From assembly GCA_947650155.1 (NCBI GenBank), contig CANSUS010000020.1, positions 1 through 57,207 of the forward strand: DNA of 57,207 bases. The letters run 5' to 3'. Each line of letters begins with the position of its first letter. The first letter of the stretch is position 1. The DNA is from an uncultured Lachnospiraceae bacterium. GTDB taxonomy: Bacteria > Bacillota > Clostridia > Lachnospirales > Lachnospiraceae. Made by a program: the position numbers and the translations under genes. The notes under the pieces are model-generated. The model made no database searches. It was not told the DNA's origin and worked only from the letters and a program-made list of their open reading frames with translations. This document shows, piece after piece, positions 43,983-51,207 of this stretch.

Positions 43983-44399
43983 ATGGCAACAGGAAAAAAT
44001 GCAGCAAATGCCCGGAAGCAGAGGACGGATGCGGTGCAGGAAGCGGAAAGCGGGAACAGGCAGCCGCTTGATTTTGACGTGCGCATCCATTCCATCAAGC
44101 CGGGGGAGTCCATTAAGGGGACGGCATCTGTGAACATCAACGGTGCTTTCGCCGTCAGGGGTGTCAAGATCATTGAAGGGAGCAACGGCCTGTTTGTTTC
44201 CATGCCGAGCTACAAGGCGGGAAACGAGTATAAGGATATCTGTTTCCCCATCACGCCTGAGTGCAGGAAACAGCTGAACGATGCCGTTCTTGGCGCTTAT
44301 GAGCAGGCAGTGGTGCAGGGACAGGATACCGTGGCAAAGCATCACGGGATGCAGCAGTCCGCACCGGAAGGGCAGGCTGTGGAAATGGCAGGGATGTGA
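43983..44399 (+). CDS. spoVG: SpoVG family protein (first copy)
   Basis: A 138-aa protein with a SpoVG core at residues ~28-100: DFDVRIHSIKPGESIKGTAS, FAVRGVKIIEGSNGLFVSMP and DICFPITPECRKQLNDAVLGAYEQ. SpoVG is a small conserved nucleic-acid-binding regulator. Chromosomal SpoVG is about 85-100 aa, so this one has N- and C-terminal extensions rich in Ala/Gln. A second paralog lies at 44859, with a pilin-like gene between them. The start follows AAGGAGGAAGGAA. It may act as an element-encoded RNA- or DNA-binding regulator. Confidence 0.88.
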   Translation: MATGKNAANARKQRTDAVQEAESGNRQPLDFDVRIHSIKPGESIKGTASVNINGAFAVRGVKIIEGSNGLFVSMPSYKAGNEYKDICFPITPECRKQLNDAVLGAYEQAVVQGQDTVAKHHGMQQSAPEGQAVEMAGM

Positions 44400-44460
44400 A
44401 CCAGTCCGGGAAATATCTTCAAGATCAGTTTGACAGAACAAAAATAGAAAACGGAGGAAA

Positions 44461-44558
44461 AGATTGAAAATTAAAATTTTCAATCGCGAGATTTGTGCCT
44501 GCGCGTTGCTTGACACAAACTCGGCATGCGCAAAAAGCAGCGCAGAAATGGAGAAAAG
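44461..44558 (+). repeat. structured repeat copy 2 (leader of the pilin-like gene)
   Basis: 98 bp, about six substitutions and one indel from copy 1. All three stems persist: 44462-44472 with the loop one base shorter; 44487-44497 with 44114+400-type partner at 44514-44523; and GCGTTGCTT (44503-44511) with AAGCAGCGC (44535-44543). In the last stem the C-to-T change turns a G-C pair into G-U, so pairing is kept. The copy begins after GGAGGAAA and ends in GGAGAAAAG before the ATG at 44560. Because of the one-base indel, the TTG at 44464 is in frame with the downstream gene here, unlike copy 1. Confidence 0.85.
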
Positions 44559-44559
44559 T

Positions 44560-44790
44560 ATGAGAAAAATGAAGCAGAAAGCGGCAGACAGCATGAAGGC
44601 TGCGGCAAAGAGGGCGGCGGCGCTGATGAGGGACACGCGGGGAGAAAACTATGTGGATACCGCTGTCAAAATCCTGATTGCGGTAGTGCTTGGAGCACTT
44701 CTTCTGGCAGGGCTTTATACACTGTTCGGGGATGTGGTCATGCCAACTCTTACCCAGAGGATTCAGGAAATGTTCAATTACGCCGGATAA
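44560..44790 (+). CDS. pilin-like small membrane protein, DUF6133-like
   Basis: A 76-aa protein with a basic N-terminus and one transmembrane helix. RDTRGENYVDTAVKILIAVV resembles a class III prepilin junction: Gly28 at -1, an acidic residue (Asp33) at +5, then the hydrophobic helix to ~residue 55. The TadE-like protein at 50803 has the same pattern (KRGEGYIDAAVIV). It is therefore the best candidate for the major pilin processed by the peptidase at 45276. The ATG at 44560 follows GGAG supplied by the structured repeat. An in-frame TTG at 44464 would add 32 residues encoded by the repeat. Confidence 0.75.
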   Translation: MRKMKQKAADSMKAAAKRAAALMRDTRGENYVDTAVKILIAVVLGALLLAGLYTLFGDVVMPTLTQRIQEMFNYAG

Positions 44791-44858
44791 AACCGGAAGG
44801 GCGGTAACCGTAAATTTGCATGCCACAACTGTGGCGGAAAGAAAAGAGGAGAAAAAGT

Positions 44859-45269
44859 ATGCCGAGAACATCAAACAGAAGTGCAGTACAGGAGAATGCA
44901 GCGCAGGAGAACGTGGCCGGAAACAGCACGGTACAGCTGGCGATGGAGGCCGTGATTGTGGAACACAACCCGGAGCGGGGCGTCCTTGCTTCTGCAGACG
45001 TAAAGGTCGGGGACATTATGACCGTCCGCAACGTGAGGATCAGGGAGGACGACTACGGCCTGACCGTTTCCATGCCCCGTACCAAGATGCCCCATACGGA
45101 CCAGTACAAGGATTCCGTATTTTTTTCGGACAAGAGTCTGAAAGAGCAGTTCGACCAGATCGTGCAGAAAGCCTATCAGGACAGCATCCTTTCGCCGGTC
45201 TTAAATGACGATGCACCGGGGGAGGATATGGAGCCGGAGGAAGAGACCGGCATGAACATGGGTATGTAG
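44859..45269 (+). CDS. spoVG: SpoVG family protein (second copy)
   Basis: A 136-aa SpoVG paralog: VQLAMEAVIVEHNPERGVLA, ADVKVGDIMTVRNVRIREDD, GLTVSMPRTKMPHTDQYKDS, and a helix KSLKEQFDQIVQKAYQDS. The C-terminus is acidic and Met-rich. It starts after AGAGGAGAAAAAGT. The two SpoVG proteins are clearly related but diverged, so the duplication is not recent. It stands directly before the prepilin peptidase gene, so it may help control the pilus operon; this is inference. Confidence 0.85.
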   Translation: MPRTSNRSAVQENAAQENVAGNSTVQLAMEAVIVEHNPERGVLASADVKVGDIMTVRNVRIREDDYGLTVSMPRTKMPHTDQYKDSVFFSDKSLKEQFDQIVQKAYQDSILSPVLNDDAPGEDMEPEEETGMNMGM

Positions 45270-45275
45270 GGACGG

Positions 45276-45695
45276 ATGGTCAGGCTTGTTGTATTTTTTC
45301 TTACCCTGTCTTTGGCGGCGGCATCGGACCTGCGCAGTAGGACCATTCCCGACTGGATGCACTTTATTATAGCGGCGACCAGTCTGATTCCGCCGGGACA
45401 GCCGTACTGGACGGGAATGGCGGCATGTCTGCCGCTTCTCGCTGCAGGCATCATGGCAGGCGGCATCGGCGGGGGAGATATCAAACTGACGGCAGCCTGC
45501 GGCGTGGTGCTTGGACTCCGGAGGGCATTTGCGGGAATATTTCTGGCATTGTGCCTGCTGTTAGTCTGGCACGGGACATGCAGGGCGGCAGGAAAGATCA
45601 GGAAAAAGGATATAGAAACAGAGAGAGGGCAGGCGTATCCGCTTGTCCCTTTTCTCTGGGCAGGAATGCTTATCAGCATTGTAACTATGGGATAG
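45276..45695 (+). CDS. A24 family prepilin peptidase (TadV/CpaA-like)
   Basis: A 139-aa polytopic membrane aspartic protease that cleaves prepilins after glycine. Both catalytic aspartates are visible: Asp18 in ASDLRSRTIPDW and Asp68 in IGGGDIKLTA (the GxGD motif). The short length shows it lacks the N-methylation domain of PilD, as in CpaA/TadV. It starts 6 bases after the second spoVG. Its probable substrates are the RGExYxD proteins at 44560 and 50803. Confidence 0.88.
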   Translation: MVRLVVFFLTLSLAAASDLRSRTIPDWMHFIIAATSLIPPGQPYWTGMAACLPLLAAGIMAGGIGGGDIKLTAACGVVLGLRRAFAGIFLALCLLLVWHGTCRAAGKIRKKDIETERGQAYPLVPFLWAGMLISIVTMG

Positions 45696-45697
45696 CG

Positions 45698-45726
45698 CGG
45701 AAAGTGACGGGAAAAAGCACTTTCCG
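45698..45726 (+). promoter_or_regulatory. hairpin between the prepilin peptidase and small ORF
   Basis: CGGAAAGTG (45698-45706) pairs perfectly with CACTTTCCG (45718-45726) around 11 bases. No T tract follows (ATAAAAAATG), so it is more likely an RNA-processing or stability hairpin than a terminator. Confidence 0.45.
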
Positions 45727-45758
45727 GCATAAAAAATGAAAAATTGGAGGAAACGGGT

Positions 45759-45854
45759 ATGAAGAAAAAATTATTGGCAGTAGGCATCATGGCACTGGTA
45801 ACAGGGATTGTTGTGGCAGTGAGAAGAAAAAAGAAATACGCGAAAGCGGTCTAG
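45759..45854 (+). CDS. 31-aa single-span membrane protein
   Basis: A 31-codon frame after a strong TTGGAGG site: MKKKLLAVGIMALVTGIVV, then a basic tail rich in Arg and Lys. It encodes one short hydrophobic helix with charged ends. It lies in the Tad operon, 12 bases before cpaB. The ribosome site, the hydrophobic segment and the tight spacing support a real gene. Function unknown; it could be a small pilus-assembly accessory. Confidence 0.65.
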   Translation: MKKKLLAVGIMALVTGIVVAVRRKKKYAKAV

Positions 45855-45866
45855 GAGGAAAAGCGC

Positions 45867-46754
45867 ATGAAATTGTTTAAGAACCGTACCGTACTTGGGA
45901 TATTCTGCATTGCAGTATCCCTGCTGATCTGTTTTGCAGTCACGCCCCTTGTCAATGCAGGGCTGTCAAAAAAAGCGACCATTGTGCGTTTTGTAAAACC
46001 GGCAAAGGAAGGGGAGGAGATCAGGCGGAACATGCTGCAGGAGGTGGAGGTCGGCGGCTATAACCTGCCCGAAAATGTGGTGAGAAGCATTGCGGAAGTG
46101 GAGGGGAAATACCTGACAGCGGATGTTTATGCCGGGGATTATATCGTTGCGGAAAAGGTTTCCATAGAGCCTGCGGCGGAAAATAAATATCTCTATAGCC
46201 TGAATGGGGAAAAACAGGCCATGTCCATTACTATCAGTTCCTTTGCAGAGGGGCTTTCGGGAAAGCTGAAGAGCGGCGATATCGTATCGGTCATTGCCCC
46301 CGATTACCTTGACGGCGGGGAGACGGTCATTCCGGCAGAATTGAAATTTGTCGAGGTCATTGCGGTGACTGCCAAGTCCGGCTATGACGCCAACACGGAG
46401 GAAAAGGCAGAAGAAGGAAAAGAACTGCCCTCCACCGTCACGGTGCTGGTAAGGCCGGAACAGAGCAGGCTTCTTGCCAGACTGGAAGCGGAAGGGGAAA
46501 TCCACCTGTCGTTGGTGTTCCGGGGAGAGAGCGGGAAAGCCGCGGAGTTCATTGCGGCACAGGATCAGGTGCTGGATGAAATGCAGGAGGAGACAGCCGG
46601 GGAAGATTCAGACGGTGGAGAAACGGACGGGGAGGATGCCGGAACAGGAAAAGTGGCAGAAACTTCTGTTTCAGAAAATACACTGCAGGAGGCAGAAATA
46701 TCCGCAGATCAGGATCAGAAAGAAGACATGGAAACGGCAGACGGGGAGGAATAG
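45867..46754 (+). CDS. cpaB: Flp pilus assembly protein CpaB/RcpC-like (SAF domain)
   Basis: A 295-aa protein with an N-terminal membrane anchor (~residues 9-30, VLGIFCIAVSLLICFAV) and an SAF domain at ~37-100 (IVRFVKPAKEGEEIRRNMLQ, VEGKYLTADVYAGDYIVAEK). The RcpC/CpaB-like part follows (AMSITISSFAEGLSGKLKSG, STVTVLVRPEQSRLLARLEA) and then an acidic low-complexity tail of ~70 residues. CpaB proteins are periplasmic or extracytoplasmic parts of Tad pilus machines. No secretin is present, as expected in a monoderm. Confidence 0.85.
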   Translation: MKLFKNRTVLGIFCIAVSLLICFAVTPLVNAGLSKKATIVRFVKPAKEGEEIRRNMLQEVEVGGYNLPENVVRSIAEVEGKYLTADVYAGDYIVAEKVSIEPAAENKYLYSLNGEKQAMSITISSFAEGLSGKLKSGDIVSVIAPDYLDGGETVIPAELKFVEVIAVTAKSGYDANTEEKAEEGKELPSTVTVLVRPEQSRLLARLEAEGEIHLSLVFRGESGKAAEFIAAQDQVLDEMQEETAGEDSDGGETDGEDAGTGKVAETSVSENTLQEAEISADQDQKEDMETADGEE

Positions 46755-46757
46755 TGT

Positions 46758-47567
46758 TTGAATTTTAAGAGAAATTCTTTGTTTCAGAGAAATATGGAGC
46801 CGGATGAGGAGGAAATCCGGGAACCGGAGGGAGGAGTGCTGGCTGTCTGGGGCAGCCCCTCTTCCGGAAAGACGGTGGTTTCCGTAAAACTGGCAGAATA
46901 CCTTGCCAAGAAAAAACGGAATGTACTGTTGATTTTTGCTGACATGACGGCGCCGCCCCTGCCCTGTGTCTGTTCCGCCGTAGACCTTGAGGGGGAGCGG
47001 TCGCTTGGCAGCATCCTTGCAGCAGCGCATGTGACGGAGAACCTGATCAAGAAAAACTGCATGTTTTACAGAAAAAACGATTACCTTTCGATGGCGGGGA
47101 TGCTAAAGGGGGAGAACGTGTTCACCTACCCGCCCTATGAACAGGAGCAGGCGGCGGAGCTGATCGGGCAGGCAAGGGAAGTGGCGCCCTATGTCATCAT
47201 CGACTGTACCAGCACCATTGCATCGGATATTCTGTCGGCGGTGGCGCTGATGGAGGCGGACACGGTGCTGCGGCTGGTAAGCTGCGACTTAAAATCCATC
47301 AGCTACCTTTCGTCGCAGCTGCCGCTTCTACGGGACAATAAATGGGATGCGGACAGGCAGCTGAAAGCAGCGTCCAACGTAAAACAGCAGGAGGCCAGCA
47401 GCCATATGGAGCAGGTGCTTGGGAACGTGGCGTTCCAGATACCGCACAGCGCCGAGGTAGAAAGGCAGTTTCTTGAAGGGGAACTTCTTGGGGAACTGTG
47501 CCTGAAGGAGAGCCGTGCATTCCGGAAGGAGATAGAAAAGATCGGCAGGGAGGTGTTCGGCATATGA
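46758..47567 (+). CDS. tadZ: TadZ/CpaE-like P-loop ATPase
   Basis: A 269-aa ParA/MinD-superfamily ATPase that in Tad systems localises the pilus machine. Walker A is WGSPSSGKTVVSVKLAEYLA near residue 38, the deviant Walker B-like strand NVLLIFADMTAPP, and VIIDCTSTIASDILSAVALM a later conserved strand. The N-terminal receiver-like domain of CpaE is absent. The TTG at 46758 is 7 bases after GGAGGA. It overlaps tadA by 4 bp. Confidence 0.8.
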   Translation: MNFKRNSLFQRNMEPDEEEIREPEGGVLAVWGSPSSGKTVVSVKLAEYLAKKKRNVLLIFADMTAPPLPCVCSAVDLEGERSLGSILAAAHVTENLIKKNCMFYRKNDYLSMAGMLKGENVFTYPPYEQEQAAELIGQAREVAPYVIIDCTSTIASDILSAVALMEADTVLRLVSCDLKSISYLSSQLPLLRDNKWDADRQLKAASNVKQQEASSHMEQVLGNVAFQIPHSAEVERQFLEGELLGELCLKESRAFRKEIEKIGREVFGI

Positions 47568-48919
47568 AAAATAACCAGAATCTCTTTTTCTCCCCGGAGG
47601 AAAAGGGCAGGGCGTTCCCGGATGTGCTAAAGGAAGTACAGGAGTATATCTCCAGTAAGTATTCCACCCTTATGGTGGAAGAGGGCGGCGAGGAAGTAAA
47701 ACAGCAGGTCAAGCGGTATATCACAAAATATATTTGCGATTACCGTATTCAGGTAAAAGGGAAGACGCAGGAGCAGCTCATCGACGACCTGTACACGGAG
47801 ATGGCGGAGTTTTCCTTCCTGACAAAGTATATTTTCGGAACCGGGATCGAGGAAATAGATATCAATTCGTGGAGGGATATCGAGGTGCAGTACAGCGATG
47901 GGAGATGTGAGAAGCTCACAGAGCATTTTGAATCTCCCGAACATGCCATCAACGTGATAAGGCGCATGCTTCATGTGTCCGGCATGGTGTTGGACAATGC
48001 GTCCCCTGCGGTGTTGGGGCATCTGAGCAAGAACATCCGTATCGCGGTATTAAAAACGCCGCTCGTGGATGAGGATGTGGGCATCGCGGCATCCATCCGT
48101 ATCGTAAACCCGCAGAGCATGAAGAAGGAGGATTTTGTGTCTGGCGGCACCGCTACCGGGGAGATGCTGGATTTTCTTGCGGAGTGCCTGCGGTACGGCA
48201 TCAGCATCTGCGTGGCGGGGGCGACCAGTTCCGGCAAAACCACGCTGGCGGGATGGCTGCTGACAACCATTCCTGACAATAAACGTATTTTTACCATCGA
48301 AAACGGCAGCCGTGAGCTGGCGCTTGTACGGGAACAGGACGGAAAGGTCACAAACAGCGTGGTCCATACCCTGACACGGTTCAGCGAGAATGAAAAGCAG
48401 AATATCGATCAGGACATGCTGTTGGATATGGCGCTGCGTTTTAACCCGGAGATCATCTGCGTTGGCGAGATGAGAAGCTCGGAAGCCTATACTGCGCAGG
48501 AATCTGCGAGGACGGGGCATACGGTGCTGACAACCATCCACAGTAACAGCTGTGAATCCACATACAGCAGGATGCGGACGCTGTGCAAGAGAAAGTATGA
48601 CATGGATGACGAGGTGCTGATGGATCTGGTGACGGAGGCATTTCCCATCATTGTGTTTGCCAAACAGCTGGAAAACAAGAAAAGAAGGCTGATGGAGATC
48701 ATGGAGTGTGAGATTACAAAAGAGGGGGAACGGAAGTTCAATCCCCTGTTCCGCTATGAGATTACGGAAAACCGCATGGAGGGGGACAGCTATATCATCA
48801 AAGGAGCGCATAAAAAGGTATGCGGCATTTCTGAGGGATTAAAGAAACGGTTCCTCGAAAACGGCATGCCAAAAGATGTGCTTTCAAGGATTACGGAAGG
48901 AGGCGGCGAAACATGCTGA
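47564..48919 (+). CDS. tadA: Tad secretion ATPase TadA/CpaF
   Basis: A 451-aa hexameric type II/IV secretion ATPase that powers pilus assembly. The N-terminal domain is helical (QVKRYITKYICDY). Walker A is GATSSGKTT (219-227), followed by the Asp box region IFTIENGSRELALVREQDGK, Walker B PEIICVGEMRSSEAYTAQES and the His box GHTVLTTIHSNS. These features fit TadA rather than a VirB11 of the conjugation apparatus, and the flanking tadZ and tadB genes agree. The ATG overlaps the tadZ stop by 4 bp. Confidence 0.92.
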   Translation: MKNNQNLFFSPEEKGRAFPDVLKEVQEYISSKYSTLMVEEGGEEVKQQVKRYITKYICDYRIQVKGKTQEQLIDDLYTEMAEFSFLTKYIFGTGIEEIDINSWRDIEVQYSDGRCEKLTEHFESPEHAINVIRRMLHVSGMVLDNASPAVLGHLSKNIRIAVLKTPLVDEDVGIAASIRIVNPQSMKKEDFVSGGTATGEMLDFLAECLRYGISICVAGATSSGKTTLAGWLLTTIPDNKRIFTIENGSRELALVREQDGKVTNSVVHTLTRFSENEKQNIDQDMLLDMALRFNPEIICVGEMRSSEAYTAQESARTGHTVLTTIHSNSCESTYSRMRTLCKRKYDMDDEVLMDLVTEAFPIIVFAKQLENKKRRLMEIMECEITKEGERKFNPLFRYEITENRMEGDSYIIKGAHKKVCGISEGLKKRFLENGMPKDVLSRITEGGGETC

Positions 48920-49842
48920 CACTGCAGGTCGCGGCGTGCCTCGGTATTATCACAGGCACGTTTTTATTGTTCCGGATCAGACTAAATGATTTTACCGGAA
49001 ATATCTTCCGCCGTCTCATGGGAGGCCCGAAGGGCATCCGGGAAGAGATACTGGAGGAAACAAGACGGAAGAAGAAGTCATATCTGCGCAGGGAGATGGA
49101 GGAGGTGCAGGGCATCCTTGCGGCAACGGACAGGGAGGACACGTTCCCCGTCCTGTGTACGGTATCCCTGCTCTTATTTGCGGCAGGCGCCGCTTTATCC
49201 ATAGTGATCGGGAATTTTTTTCTTGTCCCGGTTGCGGCGGCAGGATTTATGTTCCTGCCTTTTTGGTACATCAAACTGACAGCATCCCATTTTAAGCGGG
49301 ATGTGTCGGCAGAACTGGAAACGGCGCTGTCCATCATTACCACCGCATATCTGCGGAGCGAGGATATCCTGACTTCGGTGGAGGAGAACCTTGAATATTT
49401 AAATCCGCCGGTGAAGAACGTGTTTCAGGATTTTGTGTCGAGAATCCGGCTGATCGACCCGGATCTGGAGGAGGCGCTGGAGAGCTTAAAAGGGAAAATT
49501 TCTAATGATGTGTTTGAGGAGTGGGTGGATGCGCTAAAGGCGTGCCTGTATGACCGTTCCTTGAAGACCACCCTGACGCCGGTGGTGGCAAAGCTGTCCG
49601 ACATGCGGATCGTGAATGCGGAACTGGAATATCTGGTATATGAGCCGAGAAAGGAATTTATCACGATGGTGGTGCTTGTGATGGGGAATATTCCGCTATT
49701 GTATTTCTTGAACCAGTCGTGGTACGACACCCTCATGCATACCATACCCGGACAGGTGATGCTTAGCATCACGGGCATTGTTATCTTTGTATCGGCGGCG
49801 CATGTGGTGAAGCTCACAAAGCCGATTGAGTACCGCACTTAG
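48913..49842 (+). CDS. tadB: type II secretion system F-like protein, TadB
   Basis: A 309-aa inner-membrane platform protein. Hydrophobic segments lie near residues 3-20, 78-95, 100-118, 255-275 and 285-300, with a T2SF cytoplasmic domain between (AELETALSIITTAYLRSEDI, FQDFVSRIRLIDPDLEEALE, NDVFEEWVDALKACLYDRS). It overlaps tadA by 7 bp and is followed by tadC. TadB and TadC together form the membrane platform on which TadA acts. Confidence 0.85.
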   Translation: MLTLQVAACLGIITGTFLLFRIRLNDFTGNIFRRLMGGPKGIREEILEETRRKKKSYLRREMEEVQGILAATDREDTFPVLCTVSLLLFAAGAALSIVIGNFFLVPVAAAGFMFLPFWYIKLTASHFKRDVSAELETALSIITTAYLRSEDILTSVEENLEYLNPPVKNVFQDFVSRIRLIDPDLEEALESLKGKISNDVFEEWVDALKACLYDRSLKTTLTPVVAKLSDMRIVNAELEYLVYEPRKEFITMVVLVMGNIPLLYFLNQSWYDTLMHTIPGQVMLSITGIVIFVSAAHVVKLTKPIEYRT

Positions 49843-49855
49843 GGAAGGAGGACAT

Positions 49856-50728
49856 ATGCGAGTCATTTTAGTGATTGTTTTTATGTTGTTCGGGGTAGGG
49901 CTTTTCCTGCTTCTGTCAGGGCTTCTGCGCCTGCCGACCCTGCGGACCAGTAAGGTAATGATGGATACGGCGAGGGAGGATAAAAAGCTGTCGAAGACAC
50001 TGGACGCCCTGTATATGGATGGCGCGGCAAAGCTGGCAGCCTTTATCCGGCTTAACGATTATAAAAGGAGCCGGCTGGACAATGTCCTGCGGGCATCCGG
50101 GCTTGGGATGACGCCGGAGGTTTATACGGCGTATGCCTGTTTAAAAGCGGGGAGTATTTTCATGCTGGTCATCCCCGCGCTGTATGTGTTCCCGCTCCTT
50201 GCCATCCTGCTGGTGCTTTTAGGCGTTATGGTTTACTGCAGGGAAACAAGAAAGGCGGAGGAAATGCTGCGTGAGAAACGGGAGCAGATCGAGGGGGAAC
50301 TGTACAGGTTTGCATCCACCATTACGCAGGAGCTGAAAAACAGCAGGGATGTGCTGTCCATGCTGGAGCATTACAAGGAAAATGCAGGCGAGATGTTTAG
50401 GAAGGAACTGGACATTGTATGCGCGGACATGCGCTCCGGCAGTTATGAGGCGGCGCTTACAAGGTTTGAGGCGCGGCTAAATTCGCCGCAGTTATCGGAT
50501 GTGGTCAGGGGACTGATCGGGGTCATGCGGGGTGATGACGGCGCAGTGTATTTCCAGATGCTGACGCATGATTTCAAGCAGGCGGAGCTGCAGAGGCTGA
50601 AAGCGAAAGCGGCGAAGATACCGCCCAAGATCAGGGTGTTTTCCTTTGCCATGCTGGTCTGCTTTCTGGCGACCTATTTTGCCATCATCGGTTATGAGAT
50701 CATCAAATCAATGGGTACGCTGTTTTAG
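49856..50728 (+). CDS. tadC: type II secretion system F-like protein, TadC
   Basis: A 290-aa membrane protein. The start at 49856 follows GGAAGGAGGACAT; earlier in-frame codons lie in the tadB 3' end. Membrane segments are at residues ~3-22, ~95-125 and ~260-285. The T2SF domain lies between, with YRFASTITQELKNSRDVLSM, EMFRKELDIVCADMRSGSYE and RFEARLNSPQLSDVVRGLIG. It is the second platform subunit, paired with TadB. Confidence 0.83.
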   Translation: MRVILVIVFMLFGVGLFLLLSGLLRLPTLRTSKVMMDTAREDKKLSKTLDALYMDGAAKLAAFIRLNDYKRSRLDNVLRASGLGMTPEVYTAYACLKAGSIFMLVIPALYVFPLLAILLVLLGVMVYCRETRKAEEMLREKREQIEGELYRFASTITQELKNSRDVLSMLEHYKENAGEMFRKELDIVCADMRSGSYEAALTRFEARLNSPQLSDVVRGLIGVMRGDDGAVYFQMLTHDFKQAELQRLKAKAAKIPPKIRVFSFAMLVCFLATYFAIIGYEIIKSMGTLF

Positions 50729-50802
50729 AAAGATAAGCATGGAATGAAACGGAATTATGCCGGAATGCCGAAGATGGCAGCGGCAGACCGGAAGGAGGGA
50801 GA

Positions 50803-51207
50803 ATGGAACCTATCAGGAAAATTTTTAGGGATAAAAGGGGAGAAGGCTATATCGATGCCGCAGTGATTGTGTTCTGTGTAATGCTGGTGATTGCCCTCGG
50901 CGTGCGGCTGTTCCCTATTTTTATCACAAAGATACAGCTTGACAACTTTGCGGATGAACTGGTCAGGGAGGCGGAGATCAGCGGACGGATTGGGAGCGAG
51001 ACAGCCGGGCGGCAGAGTGCATTGGAAGAAAAAACAGGGATACACCCGGATGTGTACTGGTCTGCAGGCGGCAATATCCAGCTAAATGAGGAAGTAACCG
51101 TCACATTGGTCATGCAGAAGGATCTGGGACTGTTCGGCAGATTCGGCTCGTTTCCCATCACCTTACGGGCGAGGGCATCCGGGAAAAGCGAGGTGTACTG
51201 GAAGTGA
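50803..51207 (+). CDS. TadE-like pseudopilin
   Basis: A 134-aa protein with a short basic leader, a prepilin-type junction (DKRGEGYIDAAVIVFCVMLV, Gly13 at -1 and Asp18 at +5) and a transmembrane helix to ~residue 40. An external beta-rich domain follows (GGNIQLNEEVTVTLVMQKDL, FPITLRARASGKSEVYW). This is the layout of TadE minor pilins. It starts after GGAAGGAGGGAGA and overlaps the next gene by 4 bp (GTGA). Confidence 0.82.
   Translation: MEPIRKIFRDKRGEGYIDAAVIVFCVMLVIALGVRLFPIFITKIQLDNFADELVREAEISGRIGSETAGRQSALEEKTGIHPDVYWSAGGNIQLNEEVTVTLVMQKDLGLFGRFGSFPITLRARASGKSEVYWK

Noticed and set aside
43055-44558. CRISPR array
   Set aside because: Only two copies 1.4 kb apart with genes between them, each ~98 bp, without regular spacers or cas genes.
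43764-44636. 290-codon minus-strand open frame opposite spoVG and the structured repeat
   Set aside because: It runs antisense through YodL, SpoVG and the repeat, which all have good coding signals on the plus strand. Its composition is rich in Cys, Phe, Pro and His, typical of shadow frames.
48050-48811. 253-codon minus-strand open frame inside tadA
   Set aside because: tadA is a well-conserved gene with all ATPase motifs; the antisense frame has no motif or ribosome site.
47564-48919. VirB11 ATPase of the conjugation system
   Set aside because: The direct neighbours tadZ, tadB and tadC and the CpaF-like N-terminal domain make TadA the better reading.
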